A stretch of 7,021 nt of DNA from NCBI GenBank assembly GCA_018064545.1, contig JAGHUY010000057.1:1-7021 (forward strand), written 5' to 3'. The notes beneath the pieces are model-generated. The model had not been told where the DNA came from and did not search any database. It saw only the letters and a program-made list of their open reading frames with translations. Position 1 is the stretch's first letter, and each line of letters starts with the position of its first letter. This document shows, one piece after another, positions 1 through 6,021 of the stretch. The translations under genes and the position numbers were made by a program. This stretch comes from Candidatus Apopatosoma intestinale. GTDB lineage: Bacteria; Bacillota; Clostridia; Oscillospirales; CAG-272.

Positions 1-753
1 GGATATGCCAGACGGGCTTGTGACGAATACCGCATGATCGAAGACGGGGATCGGATCGCCGTCGGCGTTTCTGCGGGAAAAGATTCGCTGTCTCTTCTGT
101 ACACGCTGGCCGAACTCCGCCGGTTTTATCCCCAAAAATTCGAACTGATCGGGATTACGATCGATATGCGTTTTGAGGCGCTCGGAGAGGGAAGAACGGC
201 GGCGGATTATTCGCCCATCGCCGATCTTTGCCGTGAACTTAACGTGGAGTATCACGTGATCCCGTCCGACATTGCCAAAATTGTTTTTGACGTTCGGAAA
301 GAAGAAAATCCGTGCTCTCTGTGTGCCAAACTCCGCCGCGGGATGCTGAACGACGCGGCCAAAAGCCTCGGTTGCAATAAAGTGGCTCTTGGTCATCATT
401 TCGATGACGCGGTGCAGACGTTCATGCTGAATCTGTTCTATGAGGGGCGGATCGGCTGTTTTGCACCGATGACGTATCTGGATCGCACGGACATCACGGT
501 GATCCGTCCTCTCGTTTTCGCGCAGGAAAAGGATATTCGCTATTTTGCAGGACACGCCGATCTCCCCGTGGTGGAAAGTGCCTGTCCCGCTGATAAAAAC
601 ACGGAACGGGAAGAGATGAAACGGCTTCTTAACGAACTGGAAAAAAACAACAGAGGTCTGCGGCATCGGATATTCGGCGCCATGCAACGGGCGGGTGTTG
701 ACGGATTCCACGAATCAAAGATCCGCCGTTACGGCGAGCCGGACGATGAATAA
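1..753 (+). CDS. ttcA: TtcA-type tRNA 2-thiocytidine biosynthesis protein, 5'-truncated by window edge
   Basis: PP-loop ATPase of the TtcA/TilS superfamily, which thiolates cytidine 32 of certain tRNAs using ATP and an iron-sulfur cluster. The frame is open from base 1, and the codons before the first Met (codon 12, base 34) read GYARRACDEYR, which fits the usual TtcA N-terminal helix just before IEDGDRIAVGVS. The true start therefore lies upstream of the window; 250 residues are visible. Motifs: PP-loop SAGKDS at codons 24-29 (most relatives have SGGKDS), CSLC at codons 105-108, the ALGHHFDDAVQT segment, and a third cysteine in ACPAD at codon 195. The CxxC pair plus the later cysteine matches the cluster ligands known for TtcA. 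The fold and cysteine pattern are clear; the exact tRNA position modified is inferred from the family. It is followed after 49 bases by a small gene and then pgi, all on the same strand, with no terminator between. Confidence 0.9.
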   Translation, partial: GYARRACDEYRMIEDGDRIAVGVSAGKDSLSLLYTLAELRRFYPQKFELIGITIDMRFEALGEGRTAADYSPIADLCRELNVEYHVIPSDIAKIVFDVRKEENPCSLCAKLRRGMLNDAAKSLGCNKVALGHHFDDAVQTFMLNLFYEGRIGCFAPMTYLDRTDITVIRPLVFAQEKDIRYFAGHADLPVVESACPADKNTEREEMKRLLNELEKNNRGLRHRIFGAMQRAGVDGFHESKIRRYGEPDDE

Positions 754-778
754 AACCGACCGGAGAAGCAAAGGATAA

Positions 779-792
779 GGAAAAAGTTTTCC
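779..792. repeat. Short perfect dyad upstream of the small gene
   Basis: GGAAAA (779-784) and TTTTCC (787-792) form a perfect dyad with a two-base centre, ending right at the Shine-Dalgarno of the next gene. As RNA the stem is AU-rich and the loop too tight to be stable, so it may be a chance dyad. A U-tract is absent, so it is not a terminator. Confidence 0.3.
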
Positions 793-797
793 GGAGG
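793..797 (+). promoter_or_regulatory. Strong ribosome binding site of the small gene
   Basis: GGAGG with a five-base spacer to the ATG at 803. This near-perfect Shine-Dalgarno is the main argument that the 66-codon frame downstream is a real gene. Confidence 0.75.
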
Positions 798-802
798 GGA
801 AA

Positions 803-1003
803 ATGGATTTCCGAAAAGAGAATAAGAAACATTTTGATTTTGTTTCTCATTATTGTGCCGATCTGGACGATAACGTTTTCGTGATGGAGACGGACGACGG
901 CCACGGGGGAAAAGACCGGACCTGTCTTTCCTCGCATCTCTGCCGACGGGGCACGTGCGATCAGGCACCGAAAAAAGATGGCAATACGGGACCGACGTTA
1001 TAG
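803..1003 (+). CDS. Small four-cysteine protein, unknown function
   Basis: A 66-residue hydrophilic protein I do not recognise. It begins MDFRKENKKHFDFVSHYC and carries cysteines at residues 18, 41, 47 and 52 (spacing C-x22-C-x5-C-x4-C) with nearby histidines, a pattern compatible with a small metal-binding knuckle, though this is only inference. There is no signal peptide or membrane segment. Support for it being real: GGAGG Shine-Dalgarno at ideal spacing, and the frame fills most of the gap between the TtcA gene and pgi, ending 33 bases before pgi. The last dozen residues (APKKDGNTGPTL) look low in information and may be poorly conserved. No terminator or obvious promoter separates it from its neighbours, so it is probably co-transcribed with pgi. 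Confidence 0.65.
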   Translation: MDFRKENKKHFDFVSHYCADLDDNVFVMETDDGHGGKDRTCLSSHLCRRGTCDQAPKKDGNTGPTL

Positions 1004-1036
1004 ACGGTCTTGCAAATAAAAAAAGCGAGGGTTATT

Positions 1037-2377
1037 ATGGCAATCAAATTTACGGAAAAGTATCTCGGTTCGTTCATCCGTCCCGAAGAAATGTCGGCTA
1101 TCCGCGAGGAGACCGTGGCGGCCAGCCGCACGCTGACCGGACGCACCGGCGCGGGAAGCGACTTCCTCGGATGGCTCGATCTGCCGGCTACATACGATAA
1201 GAAAGAAGTGGCTCGCATTGCGGCCGCCGCTGAAAAAATCAAGAAGACCTGCGACGTTTTCATCGTCATCGGCATCGGCGGTTCCTATCTCGGTGCCCGC
1301 GCGGCCATCGAATTTTTGCACGGCAACTATTACAACAATAAGAAAAAAGACACCCCGGACATCTATTTTGTCGGCAAGGACATTTCGTCTTCCCATTTGC
1401 AGGACATCCTGTCCGTCTGTGAGGGGAAAGACATCTGTTTGAACGTCATCTCCAAGTCCGGCACGACGACGGAACCGGCCATCGCGTTCCGCATTTTCCG
1501 CGATCTGCTCGTGAAAAAGTACGGCGACGGTGCCAAAGACCGCATCTTCGTGACGACCGATAAAGCACGTGGCGCACTCCGCACTCAGGTTAACGAGATC
1601 GGCTATGAGAGTTTTGTGGTGGACGACGACATCGGCGGCCGCTATTCCGTGCTCAGCGCCGTCGGTCTTCTTCCGATCGCCGTTTCCGGTGCCGACATCA
1701 ACGCTATGCTGGAAGGCGCCGCCAAGGCCCGCGCCGATTTTGCGGGCGAAGATTTTGAACATAACGACTGTCTGCGCTATGCGGCTCTCCGCAACATTCT
1801 GTATCGGAAAGGCAAGAGCGTGGAGATTCTTGCGGTCAACGATCCGGCTCTGACGCTGACCTGCGAGTGGTGGAAACAACTGTTCGGCGAGAGTGAGGGC
1901 AAGGACGGAAAAGGCATTTATCCGTCTTCCGCCACCTATTCGACTGACTTGCACTCGATCGGTCAGTTCATCCAGCAGGGCGAACGCGTCATGTTTGAAA
2001 CCGTTCTGAACGTCAACTGCGAAGACGGTTTTACGATTCCCACCGACCCGCAGAATGCCGACGGTCTGAACTTCCTTGCCGGTAAATCGGTGAATACGGT
2101 CAATCAAAAGGCATTTATGGGTACCGTTATGGCTCACACCGACGGCGGCGTGCCCAATATCGTGATCGAACTGAACGGCAGAACGGAAGCCGATTTCGGT
2201 TATCTTGTCTATTTTTTTGAAAAAGCCTGCGGCGTATCCGGCTATCTGCTCGGCGTCAACCCGTTCGATCAGCCCGGCGTGGAAGCGTATAAAAAGAATA
2301 TGTTTGCGCTTCTGAACAAGCCCGGTTATGAGGATAAGAAAGCGGAACTGGAAGCCAGAATCGCTAAACTCGACTAG
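1037..2377 (+). CDS. pgi: Glucose-6-phosphate isomerase
   Basis: Cytosolic enzyme that interconverts glucose-6-phosphate and fructose-6-phosphate in glycolysis and gluconeogenesis. The 446-residue length matches bacterial Pgi of the Bacillus type (about 450). Visible motifs: an N-terminal [11 protein letters not shown] segment, the phosphate-binding SKSGTTTEP loop at residues 139-147, family signature 1 [13 protein letters not shown] at 198-210, the catalytic glutamate in [10 protein letters not shown] (Glu285), the histidine in DLHSIGQ (His306), and signature 2 around [13 protein letters not shown] (408-420) with the conserved Lys419. All key residues are present. The start is ATG 1037, with GAGG at 1027-1030 six bases upstream; a TTG at 1010 in the same frame would add nine residues but has no ribosome binding site. 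It is followed by an intrinsic terminator and preceded closely by the small cysteine gene. Confidence 0.97.
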   Translation: MAIKFTEKYLGSFIRPEEMSAIREETVAASRTLTGRTGAGSDFLGWLDLPATYDKKEVARIAAAAEKIKKTCDVFIVIGIGGSYLGARAAIEFLHGNYYNNKKKDTPDIYFVGKDISSSHLQDILSVCEGKDICLNVISKSGTTTEPAIAFRIFRDLLVKKYGDGAKDRIFVTTDKARGALRTQVNEIGYESFVVDDDIGGRYSVLSAVGLLPIAVSGADINAMLEGAAKARADFAGEDFEHNDCLRYAALRNILYRKGKSVEILAVNDPALTLTCEWWKQLFGESEGKDGKGIYPSSATYSTDLHSIGQFIQQGERVMFETVLNVNCEDGFTIPTDPQNADGLNFLAGKSVNTVNQKAFMGTVMAHTDGGVPNIVIELNGRTEADFGYLVYFFEKACGVSGYLLGVNPFDQPGVEAYKKNMFALLNKPGYEDKKAELEARIAKLD

Positions 2378-2385
2378 TTTATCAT

Positions 2386-2417
2386 GGCGGGACTTTGCTG
2401 TCCCGCCTGCTCTTTTT
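2386..2417 (+). terminator. Intrinsic terminator after pgi
   Basis: Perfect 8-bp GC-rich stem GGCGGGAC (2386-2393) / GTCCCGCC (2400-2407) with a six-base loop, followed by TGCTCTTTTT. It begins eight bases after the pgi stop. The T-tract ends only four bases before the Shine-Dalgarno of the ABC transporter, leaving no space for a promoter between them. Confidence 0.88.
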
Positions 2418-2421
2418 GAAT

Positions 2422-2426
2422 GGAGA
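2422..2426 (+). promoter_or_regulatory. Ribosome binding site deciding the ABC transporter start
   Basis: GGAGA, five bases before ATG 2432. An in-frame ATG at 2420 overlaps this site and abuts the T-tract of the terminator, so it cannot be the main start. Confidence 0.75.
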
Positions 2427-2431
2427 CCGAT

Positions 2432-4165
2432 ATGATACGACGTTTTATTGGCTATTATAAGCCTCATCTGAAACTGTTTGCGGCGGATATGGTGGCGGCC
2501 ATGCTGCTCTCGGTGTGCGATCTGTTTTATCCGATGATCACGCGCCGGATGCTGAATGACTACATACCAAACGAGAAATTGCGACTGCTTGTCACATGGG
2601 CGGTCATTTTACTTCTGATCTATCTGGCCAAGGCCGGACTGAACTATTTTATGCAGTATTACGGGCATATCGTGGGCGTCCGCATGCAGTCGGATATGAG
2701 ACGGGAAGCGTTTGAGCATTTGGAGCAGCTTCCGTTCCGCTATTTCGACAACAATAAGACCGGCACGATCATGTCCCGTATCATCAACGACTTGCAGGAC
2801 ATTTCGGAACTGGCTCATCACGGGCCGGAAAACCTGATTCTGGCCGTTCTGCTTCTCGTCACCTCGTTCTTTTTGATGGCGTCGATCAATATCCCACTGA
2901 CGCTCATCATCTTTGCGTTTTTGCCGTTTCTCGTCTGGTTTGCGGCAAAAAAACGGCTCGACCTGAGCGCGACGTCCAAAGAAGCACGCATTTCTATCGC
3001 CGAAACCAACGCTACGCTCGAAAACAACATCTCCGGTATCCGCGTTTCCAAGGCATTTACCAGCGAAGAACACGCCATTGAAAACTTCCGGGAAAACGAT
3101 ACCGGTTTTGTGGTGGCCAAGAAAAGGCAGTATAAGGCGATGGCGATCTTCCACGCCGGCAATACCATGATCGTGGACTTTTTAAACGTGGTCGTTTTTG
3201 TGGCCGGCGGCATTTTCACCTATATGAAATGGATCGAATTTGCCGATTTTGCTTCGTTTATCATTTTTGTCAATATTTTCCTGTCCCCGATCAAGAATCT
3301 GATCAACTTCATTGAGCAGTTACAGAGCGGGATGACCGGTTTTGAGCGGTTCTGCGAGATCATGGACACGCCCGTTGAGGAGGACGCGCCCGATGCCGTG
3401 GAACTTTGTGACGCCAAGGGCGACATCAGTTTCCGTGACGTTTCGTTTTCCTACGATGAGAACAACCGGAACGTACTTTCCCATCTGACATTTGATATCA
3501 AGCACGGGCAGACGGTTGCTTTTGTCGGCCCGTCGGGAAGCGGAAAAACGACGATCTGCCATGTGATCCCGCGGTTTTACGATATTCTCGCCGGGCAGAT
3601 CACACTGGACGGACTCGATACCGCATCCCTTACAAGAAAATCGCTCCGTCAGAGTATTGGAATTGTGACGCAGGACGTGTTCCTGTTCACCGGAACGATC
3701 AAGGATAATATTGCCTACGGTTGCCCCGGTGTCAGTGACGAGGCGATCGAAGAGGCGGCGAAACGCGCCAATATCCATGAATTCATCGCCGGACTGCCGG
3801 ATGGCTATGATACGTTTGTCGGGGAACGCGGCGTCAAACTCTCCGGCGGTCAGAAACAGCGCATTTCGATTGCCCGCGTATTTCTGAAAAACCCGCCCAT
3901 CCTGATTCTGGATGAGGCCACCAGTGCGCTCGATAACGCGACCGAACTTTTGATCCAAAAATCGCTTGATGAACTTTGCCGCGGCAGAACGACCATCGTG
4001 GTCGCTCACCGTCTTTCCACCATCAAGAACGCCGATCAGATTCTTGTCATCACCGATCACGGAATCGAAGAGAGCGGGAATCATGAAGAACTGTTGGCCA
4101 AAGGCGGCTTATACGCCGAACTCTACCGCGTCCAGTTTGCGGGGATCGAGGGGGAGAAAGTATGA
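2432..4165 (+). CDS. ABC half-exporter: fused type I exporter membrane domain and ATPase
   Basis: A 577-residue membrane exporter subunit of the MsbA/LmrA/YfiBC-like class, which pumps an unknown substrate (lipid, drug or peptide) outward using ATP. Six hydrophobic segments are visible near residues 14-36, 53-75, 134-152, 154-174, 242-264 and 271-290. The ATPase domain runs from about 331 to the end: Walker A GPSGSGKTT (366-374), Q-loop Gln414, signature LSGGQKQR (470-477), Walker B ILILDEATSALD with Asp494 and catalytic Glu495, and switch His526 in VAHRLSTI. All catalytic residues are canonical. Only one half-transporter gene is present, with no second one beside it, so a homodimer is the simplest model. 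The start at 2432 is set by GGAGA at 2422-2426. The stop overlaps the DUF951 start by four bases (ATGA), which suggests translational coupling. The substrate cannot be read from the sequence. Confidence 0.94.
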   Translation: MIRRFIGYYKPHLKLFAADMVAAMLLSVCDLFYPMITRRMLNDYIPNEKLRLLVTWAVILLLIYLAKAGLNYFMQYYGHIVGVRMQSDMRREAFEHLEQLPFRYFDNNKTGTIMSRIINDLQDISELAHHGPENLILAVLLLVTSFFLMASINIPLTLIIFAFLPFLVWFAAKKRLDLSATSKEARISIAETNATLENNISGIRVSKAFTSEEHAIENFRENDTGFVVAKKRQYKAMAIFHAGNTMIVDFLNVVVFVAGGIFTYMKWIEFADFASFIIFVNIFLSPIKNLINFIEQLQSGMTGFERFCEIMDTPVEEDAPDAVELCDAKGDISFRDVSFSYDENNRNVLSHLTFDIKHGQTVAFVGPSGSGKTTICHVIPRFYDILAGQITLDGLDTASLTRKSLRQSIGIVTQDVFLFTGTIKDNIAYGCPGVSDEAIEEAAKRANIHEFIAGLPDGYDTFVGERGVKLSGGQKQRISIARVFLKNPPILILDEATSALDNATELLIQKSLDELCRGRTTIVVAHRLSTIKNADQILVITDHGIEESGNHEELLAKGGLYAELYRVQFAGIEGEKV

Positions 4166-4365
4166 ATGTGATCCGTTTTGACGTCGGGGATATTCTGGAA
4201 ATGAAAAAGAATCACCCGTGCGGCGACAACCGGATGCGGGTCGAGCGCGTCGGTTCCGACATCCGCGTGATTTGTCTCGGATGCGGCAGAGATGTTACGG
4301 TTCCGCGGATCAAACTGGAAAAGGGGATCAAAAAGGTGACAAAACCGGAAAACGGCCTTTTGTAA
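4162..4365 (+). CDS. DUF951 family small protein
   Basis: A 67-residue cytosolic protein of the DUF951 family (B. subtilis YyzM type), widespread in Firmicutes and without a settled function. Diagnostic features: the opening FDVGDILEMKKNHPCG, an RVERVGSDIRVICLGCGRDV core, then VPRIKLEKGIKKV. Cysteines at residues 20, 38 and 41 (CG and CLGC) resemble a zinc-knuckle or SH3-like barrel with a metal site; this is inference. It starts inside the ABC transporter stop codon (ATGA overlap), with a GGGGGAG Shine-Dalgarno at 4151-4157, so the two are made from one message. In other Firmicutes I recall this family beside other membrane or housekeeping genes, so the pairing with an exporter need not imply shared function. 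Confidence 0.88.
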   Translation: MNVIRFDVGDILEMKKNHPCGDNRMRVERVGSDIRVICLGCGRDVTVPRIKLEKGIKKVTKPENGLL

Positions 4366-4379
4366 TAAACCCCAATTTT

Positions 4380-4405
4380 TCACATTTGCTTTTGTAAAAA
4401 TGTGA
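4380..4405. repeat. Inverted repeat downstream of DUF951
   Basis: TCACATTT (4380-4387) and AAATGTGA (4398-4405) form a perfect 8-bp dyad with a ten-base centre, 14 bases after the DUF951 stop. It could be a weak transcript end for the ABC-DUF951 unit, but no proper T-tract follows (TAAAGTTTCAGTTTT), so termination is doubtful. No better terminator is visible before the next promoter. Confidence 0.45.
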
Positions 4406-4433
4406 TAAAGTTTCAGTTTTATTTCAAAATGTA

Positions 4434-4462
4434 TTGAAAAAAACGGCTTATTAAGGTATGAT
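4434..4462 (+). promoter_or_regulatory. Sigma-A type promoter for the P-loop gene
   Basis: TTGAAA (4434-4439), a 17-base spacer, then TATGAT (4457-4462): close to the vegetative consensus on both elements, in AT-rich surroundings. The predicted start near 4469 gives a leader of about 90 bases before ATG 4559. Confidence 0.75.
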
Positions 4463-4477
4463 ATTTTTAGAGAAAAC

Positions 4478-4542
4478 GGAGATGGCGATCACTATGGCGC
4501 CGGCCGACGGACGGCATTCATCTCCCCTCATTTTTCCGTCGG
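4478..4542 (+). promoter_or_regulatory. Structured leader with two interleaved helices (candidate cis-regulatory RNA)
   Basis: Two perfect complementarities lie in the leader: GGAGATG (4478-4484) with CATCTCC (4519-4525), and CCGACGGA (4504-4511) with TCCGTCGG (4535-4542). The 5' arm of the second lies inside the loop of the first while its 3' arm lies outside. They must therefore form an H-type pseudoknot or be mutually exclusive. The structure ends 5-6 bases before the likely Shine-Dalgarno (CAGG, 4548-4551) of the gene at 4559. I do not recognise a known riboswitch class in it. Regulation is inferred from structure and position only. Confidence 0.45.
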
Positions 4543-4558
4543 GAAAGCAGGTTTAATT

Positions 4559-4966
4559 ATGGTAAAAATCATCTTGGGCGTTAAAGGAACCGGTAAGACG
4601 AAGACTCTGATCGATATGGTGAATTCCGCCGCACAGGCTTCGGCCGGATCGGTCGTCTGCATTGAGCAGGGCGAAAAACTCCGCTACGACGTCTCCTATC
4701 AGGTTCGTCTCGTCAATACCGCTGAGTATGCGATTGCGGATGCCCAGTCTCTGTACGGCTTTATTGCCGGTATTCATGCTTCCAACCATGATATTACACA
4801 TATCTTTGTCGATTCCGCTCTGAAAGTGGTCGGCAACGATGTGGCCGGGTTTGATAAACTTCTGACCGAAGCGGATAAATTCTGTTCGGCGAACGACATT
4901 GATCTGGTGATGACGGTTTCCCTTCCTGTCGAGGAAGCTTCCGAAACAGTCAAGAAATTCAGTTAA
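4559..4966 (+). CDS. Small P-loop ATP-binding protein, uncharacterised
   Basis: A 135-residue protein with a clear Walker A, GVKGTGKT at residues 7-14, right at the N terminus, and a Walker B-like strand HIFVDS with Asp85. The rest alternates predicted strands and helices in the manner of a minimal P-loop NTPase core; no signal peptide or membrane segment is present. I recall similar short proteins in many Clostridia, usually left as hypothetical or loosely labelled ATP-binding; no function is established and I do not assign one. It is much shorter than RecA, AAA or ABC ATPases and has no arginine finger or signature motif that I can see. It is transcribed alone: promoter at 4434-4462, strong terminator at 4975-5007. 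The Shine-Dalgarno (CAGG, seven bases from ATG) is weak, which fits control through the structured leader. Confidence 0.85.
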   Translation: MVKIILGVKGTGKTKTLIDMVNSAAQASAGSVVCIEQGEKLRYDVSYQVRLVNTAEYAIADAQSLYGFIAGIHASNHDITHIFVDSALKVVGNDVAGFDKLLTEADKFCSANDIDLVMTVSLPVEEASETVKKFS

Positions 4967-4974
4967 ATATATGG

Positions 4975-5007
4975 AAAGAGCAATCGGAAATCCGGTTGCT
5001 CTTTTTT
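4975..5007 (+). terminator. Intrinsic terminator after the P-loop gene
   Basis: A 13-bp stem, AAAGAGCAATCGG (4975-4987) with CCGGTTGCTCTTT (4992-5004), contains one G-U wobble and a four-base loop AAAT, followed by a run of T to 5007. It is eight bases after the stop codon and ends just before the next gene's promoter. Confidence 0.93.
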
Positions 5008-5009
5008 AC

Positions 5010-5037
5010 ACCCATTCTTTCCTCCGTGCATAGAATA
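5010..5037 (+). promoter_or_regulatory. Sigma-K-like (late sporulation) promoter
   Basis: AC at 5010-5011, a 17-base spacer, then CATAGAATA at 5029-5037. This fits the published sigma-K pattern AC-N17-CATANNNTA exactly. No convincing TTGACA/TATAAT pair is seen in the same gap. Predicted leader of about 50 bases to ATG 5097. The consensus is short, so a chance match remains possible. Confidence 0.5.
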
Positions 5038-5084
5038 GAACGTGAGAGCGATTCTTACCCGTTTGGCTCTTCAATATGACATTT

Positions 5085-5090
5085 GGAGGA
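5085..5090 (+). promoter_or_regulatory. Ribosome binding site deciding the start of the cysteine-rich gene
   Basis: GGAGGA, six bases before ATG 5097. An in-frame ATG at 5076 lies upstream of this site, has no ribosome binding site of its own and is rejected as the start. Confidence 0.85.
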
Positions 5091-5096
5091 AAATAT

Positions 5097-5942
5097 ATGG
5101 CCGATAACAGAGTGTATATAGATACGAACCGGATTCTTGACAGTTGTCGTGACAAGGACTGCTTTGAAGACGTTCCGGTTTATTTGACGGATATCGGAAA
5201 TGAGATCGTGGAACGTAGCACCAATGCCCGCGTAAAATGCGCGGAAGTCATTTCTGCCACGCTTACGGTCGATCCCGTCCCGTTCAATCGCGGTTTCTAC
5301 CACATCAACATCCGCATCTACTGCCGCATCGTGGCAGAATGCTGCACGTGTATGGGAAAACCGCAGGAAGTTGAAGGAATTTGCGTTGTAGAAAAACAAG
5401 TGATCCTTTACGGAAGCGAAGGAAACGTCAATATTTTCAAGAGCGATCCTGCGAATAACTGCTTCTGCCCGAACGGCCCCATCACCGAAAACGGCAGTAC
5501 CAATCTGCCGACCGCCGTTCTGGAAGTGGTCGATCCGATCGTTCTCGGCACCAAGATCGGTGAACCGCATTGCGGGTGTCACCATGACCGTCCCTCTCCC
5601 TGCGGCGGCGAAAACTGCCTGACCGACGGGGAAATGCCGGAATCCGTATGCAACCGGGTAAGCGGCCGTCTCTGTTATGATATGAACGGCAGACGGCTTC
5701 TCGTCTCTCTCGGTTTCTTCTCGGTCGTCCGGATCGAACGCCCCGGCCAGTATCTGGTTTCCGGATGCGAATATTCCGTTCCCGAAAAAGAATGCATCTC
5801 TCCTTGCACCGATGATCCTTGCGATGTGTTCAAGCATATTGCTTTCCCGGTAAACGAGTTCTATCCGCCGTCTCTGTCCGGAAATGGTCAGAACTCCGGC
5901 GAGGGCGGGGGCACTTGCGGCTGTAACGGCAACAGAAGATAA
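5097..5942 (+). CDS. Cysteine-rich clostridial protein, unknown function (possible spore-layer protein)
   Basis: A 281-residue protein with 22 cysteines, no signal peptide and no membrane segment. Notable parts: DSCRDKDC (15-22), an ECCTC cluster, a well-ordered block NLPTAVLEVVDP (136-147), a run HCGCHHDRPSPCGGENC, a second block GRRLLVSLGFFSVVRIERP (198-216), and a glycine-rich tail ending GGGTCGCNGNRR. I recall close relatives across Clostridia annotated only as hypothetical; the two conserved blocks suggest beta-rich folded domains linked by cysteine-rich loops. The cysteine density and tail resemble disulfide-linked spore coat proteins, and the upstream sigma-K-like promoter would fit expression in the mother cell late in sporulation. 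Both points are inference. It is a single-gene unit between two terminators, so no partner is indicated. Alternatives: a metal-binding protein or another surface-layer component. Confidence 0.85.
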   Translation: MADNRVYIDTNRILDSCRDKDCFEDVPVYLTDIGNEIVERSTNARVKCAEVISATLTVDPVPFNRGFYHINIRIYCRIVAECCTCMGKPQEVEGICVVEKQVILYGSEGNVNIFKSDPANNCFCPNGPITENGSTNLPTAVLEVVDPIVLGTKIGEPHCGCHHDRPSPCGGENCLTDGEMPESVCNRVSGRLCYDMNGRRLLVSLGFFSVVRIERPGQYLVSGCEYSVPEKECISPCTDDPCDVFKHIAFPVNEFYPPSLSGNGQNSGEGGGTCGCNGNRR

Positions 5943-5955
5943 AAAAGATAAAACG

Positions 5956-5983
5956 AAAAAGGGGCTGGAACCAGCCCTTTTTT
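5956..5983 (+). terminator. Intrinsic terminator after the cysteine-rich gene
   Basis: Stem AAAAAGGGGCTG (5956-5967) with CAGCCCTTTTTT (5972-5983), tetraloop GAAC, one G-U pair. The A-run and T-run on either side give it some ability to act in both directions, but no gene faces it from the right. Confidence 0.92.
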
Positions 5984-5992
5984 CATTTTGTC

Positions 5993-6021
5993 TTGTAAAA
6001 AAAGAAAATCTGTGATAAAAT
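5993..6021 (+). promoter_or_regulatory. Extended -10 promoter of the GreA-like gene
   Basis: TTGTAA (5993-5998), a 17-base spacer, TAAAAT (6016-6021) preceded by TGA, which gives the extended -10 TGn element. The predicted start near 6028 leaves a leader of about 26 bases before ATG 6054. Confidence 0.65.

Noticed and set aside
1010..1036. TTG start giving a longer glucose-6-phosphate isomerase
   Set aside because: No ribosome binding site, and the added residues do not fit the family; ATG 1037 has GAGG at proper spacing.
955..1200. 81-codon + strand frame overlapping the small gene and the start of pgi
   Set aside because: Out of frame with both, no ribosome binding site, and its sequence is a frame-shifted reading of pgi.
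998..2467. Long minus-strand open frame of 489 codons opposite pgi
   Set aside because: It mirrors pgi, whose catalytic and signature motifs are all intact on the + strand. The frame crosses the terminator and the start of the ABC gene, and its protein has no recognisable domain.
3320..4084. Minus-strand frame of 254 codons opposite the ABC ATPase domain
   Set aside because: Opposite a fully canonical nucleotide-binding domain, with no ribosome binding site or family features of its own.
4380..4425. Intrinsic terminator after DUF951
   Set aside because: The stem is AU-rich with a ten-base loop and is followed by mixed sequence, not a T-tract; recorded only as an inverted repeat.
4482..4556. 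24-codon leader peptide ending two bases before the P-loop gene
   Set aside because: Its GGAG touches the ATG with no workable spacing, and the second ATG at 4494 is too far from it. The same bases are better explained by the paired leader. It could be revisited if ribosome profiling shows occupancy.
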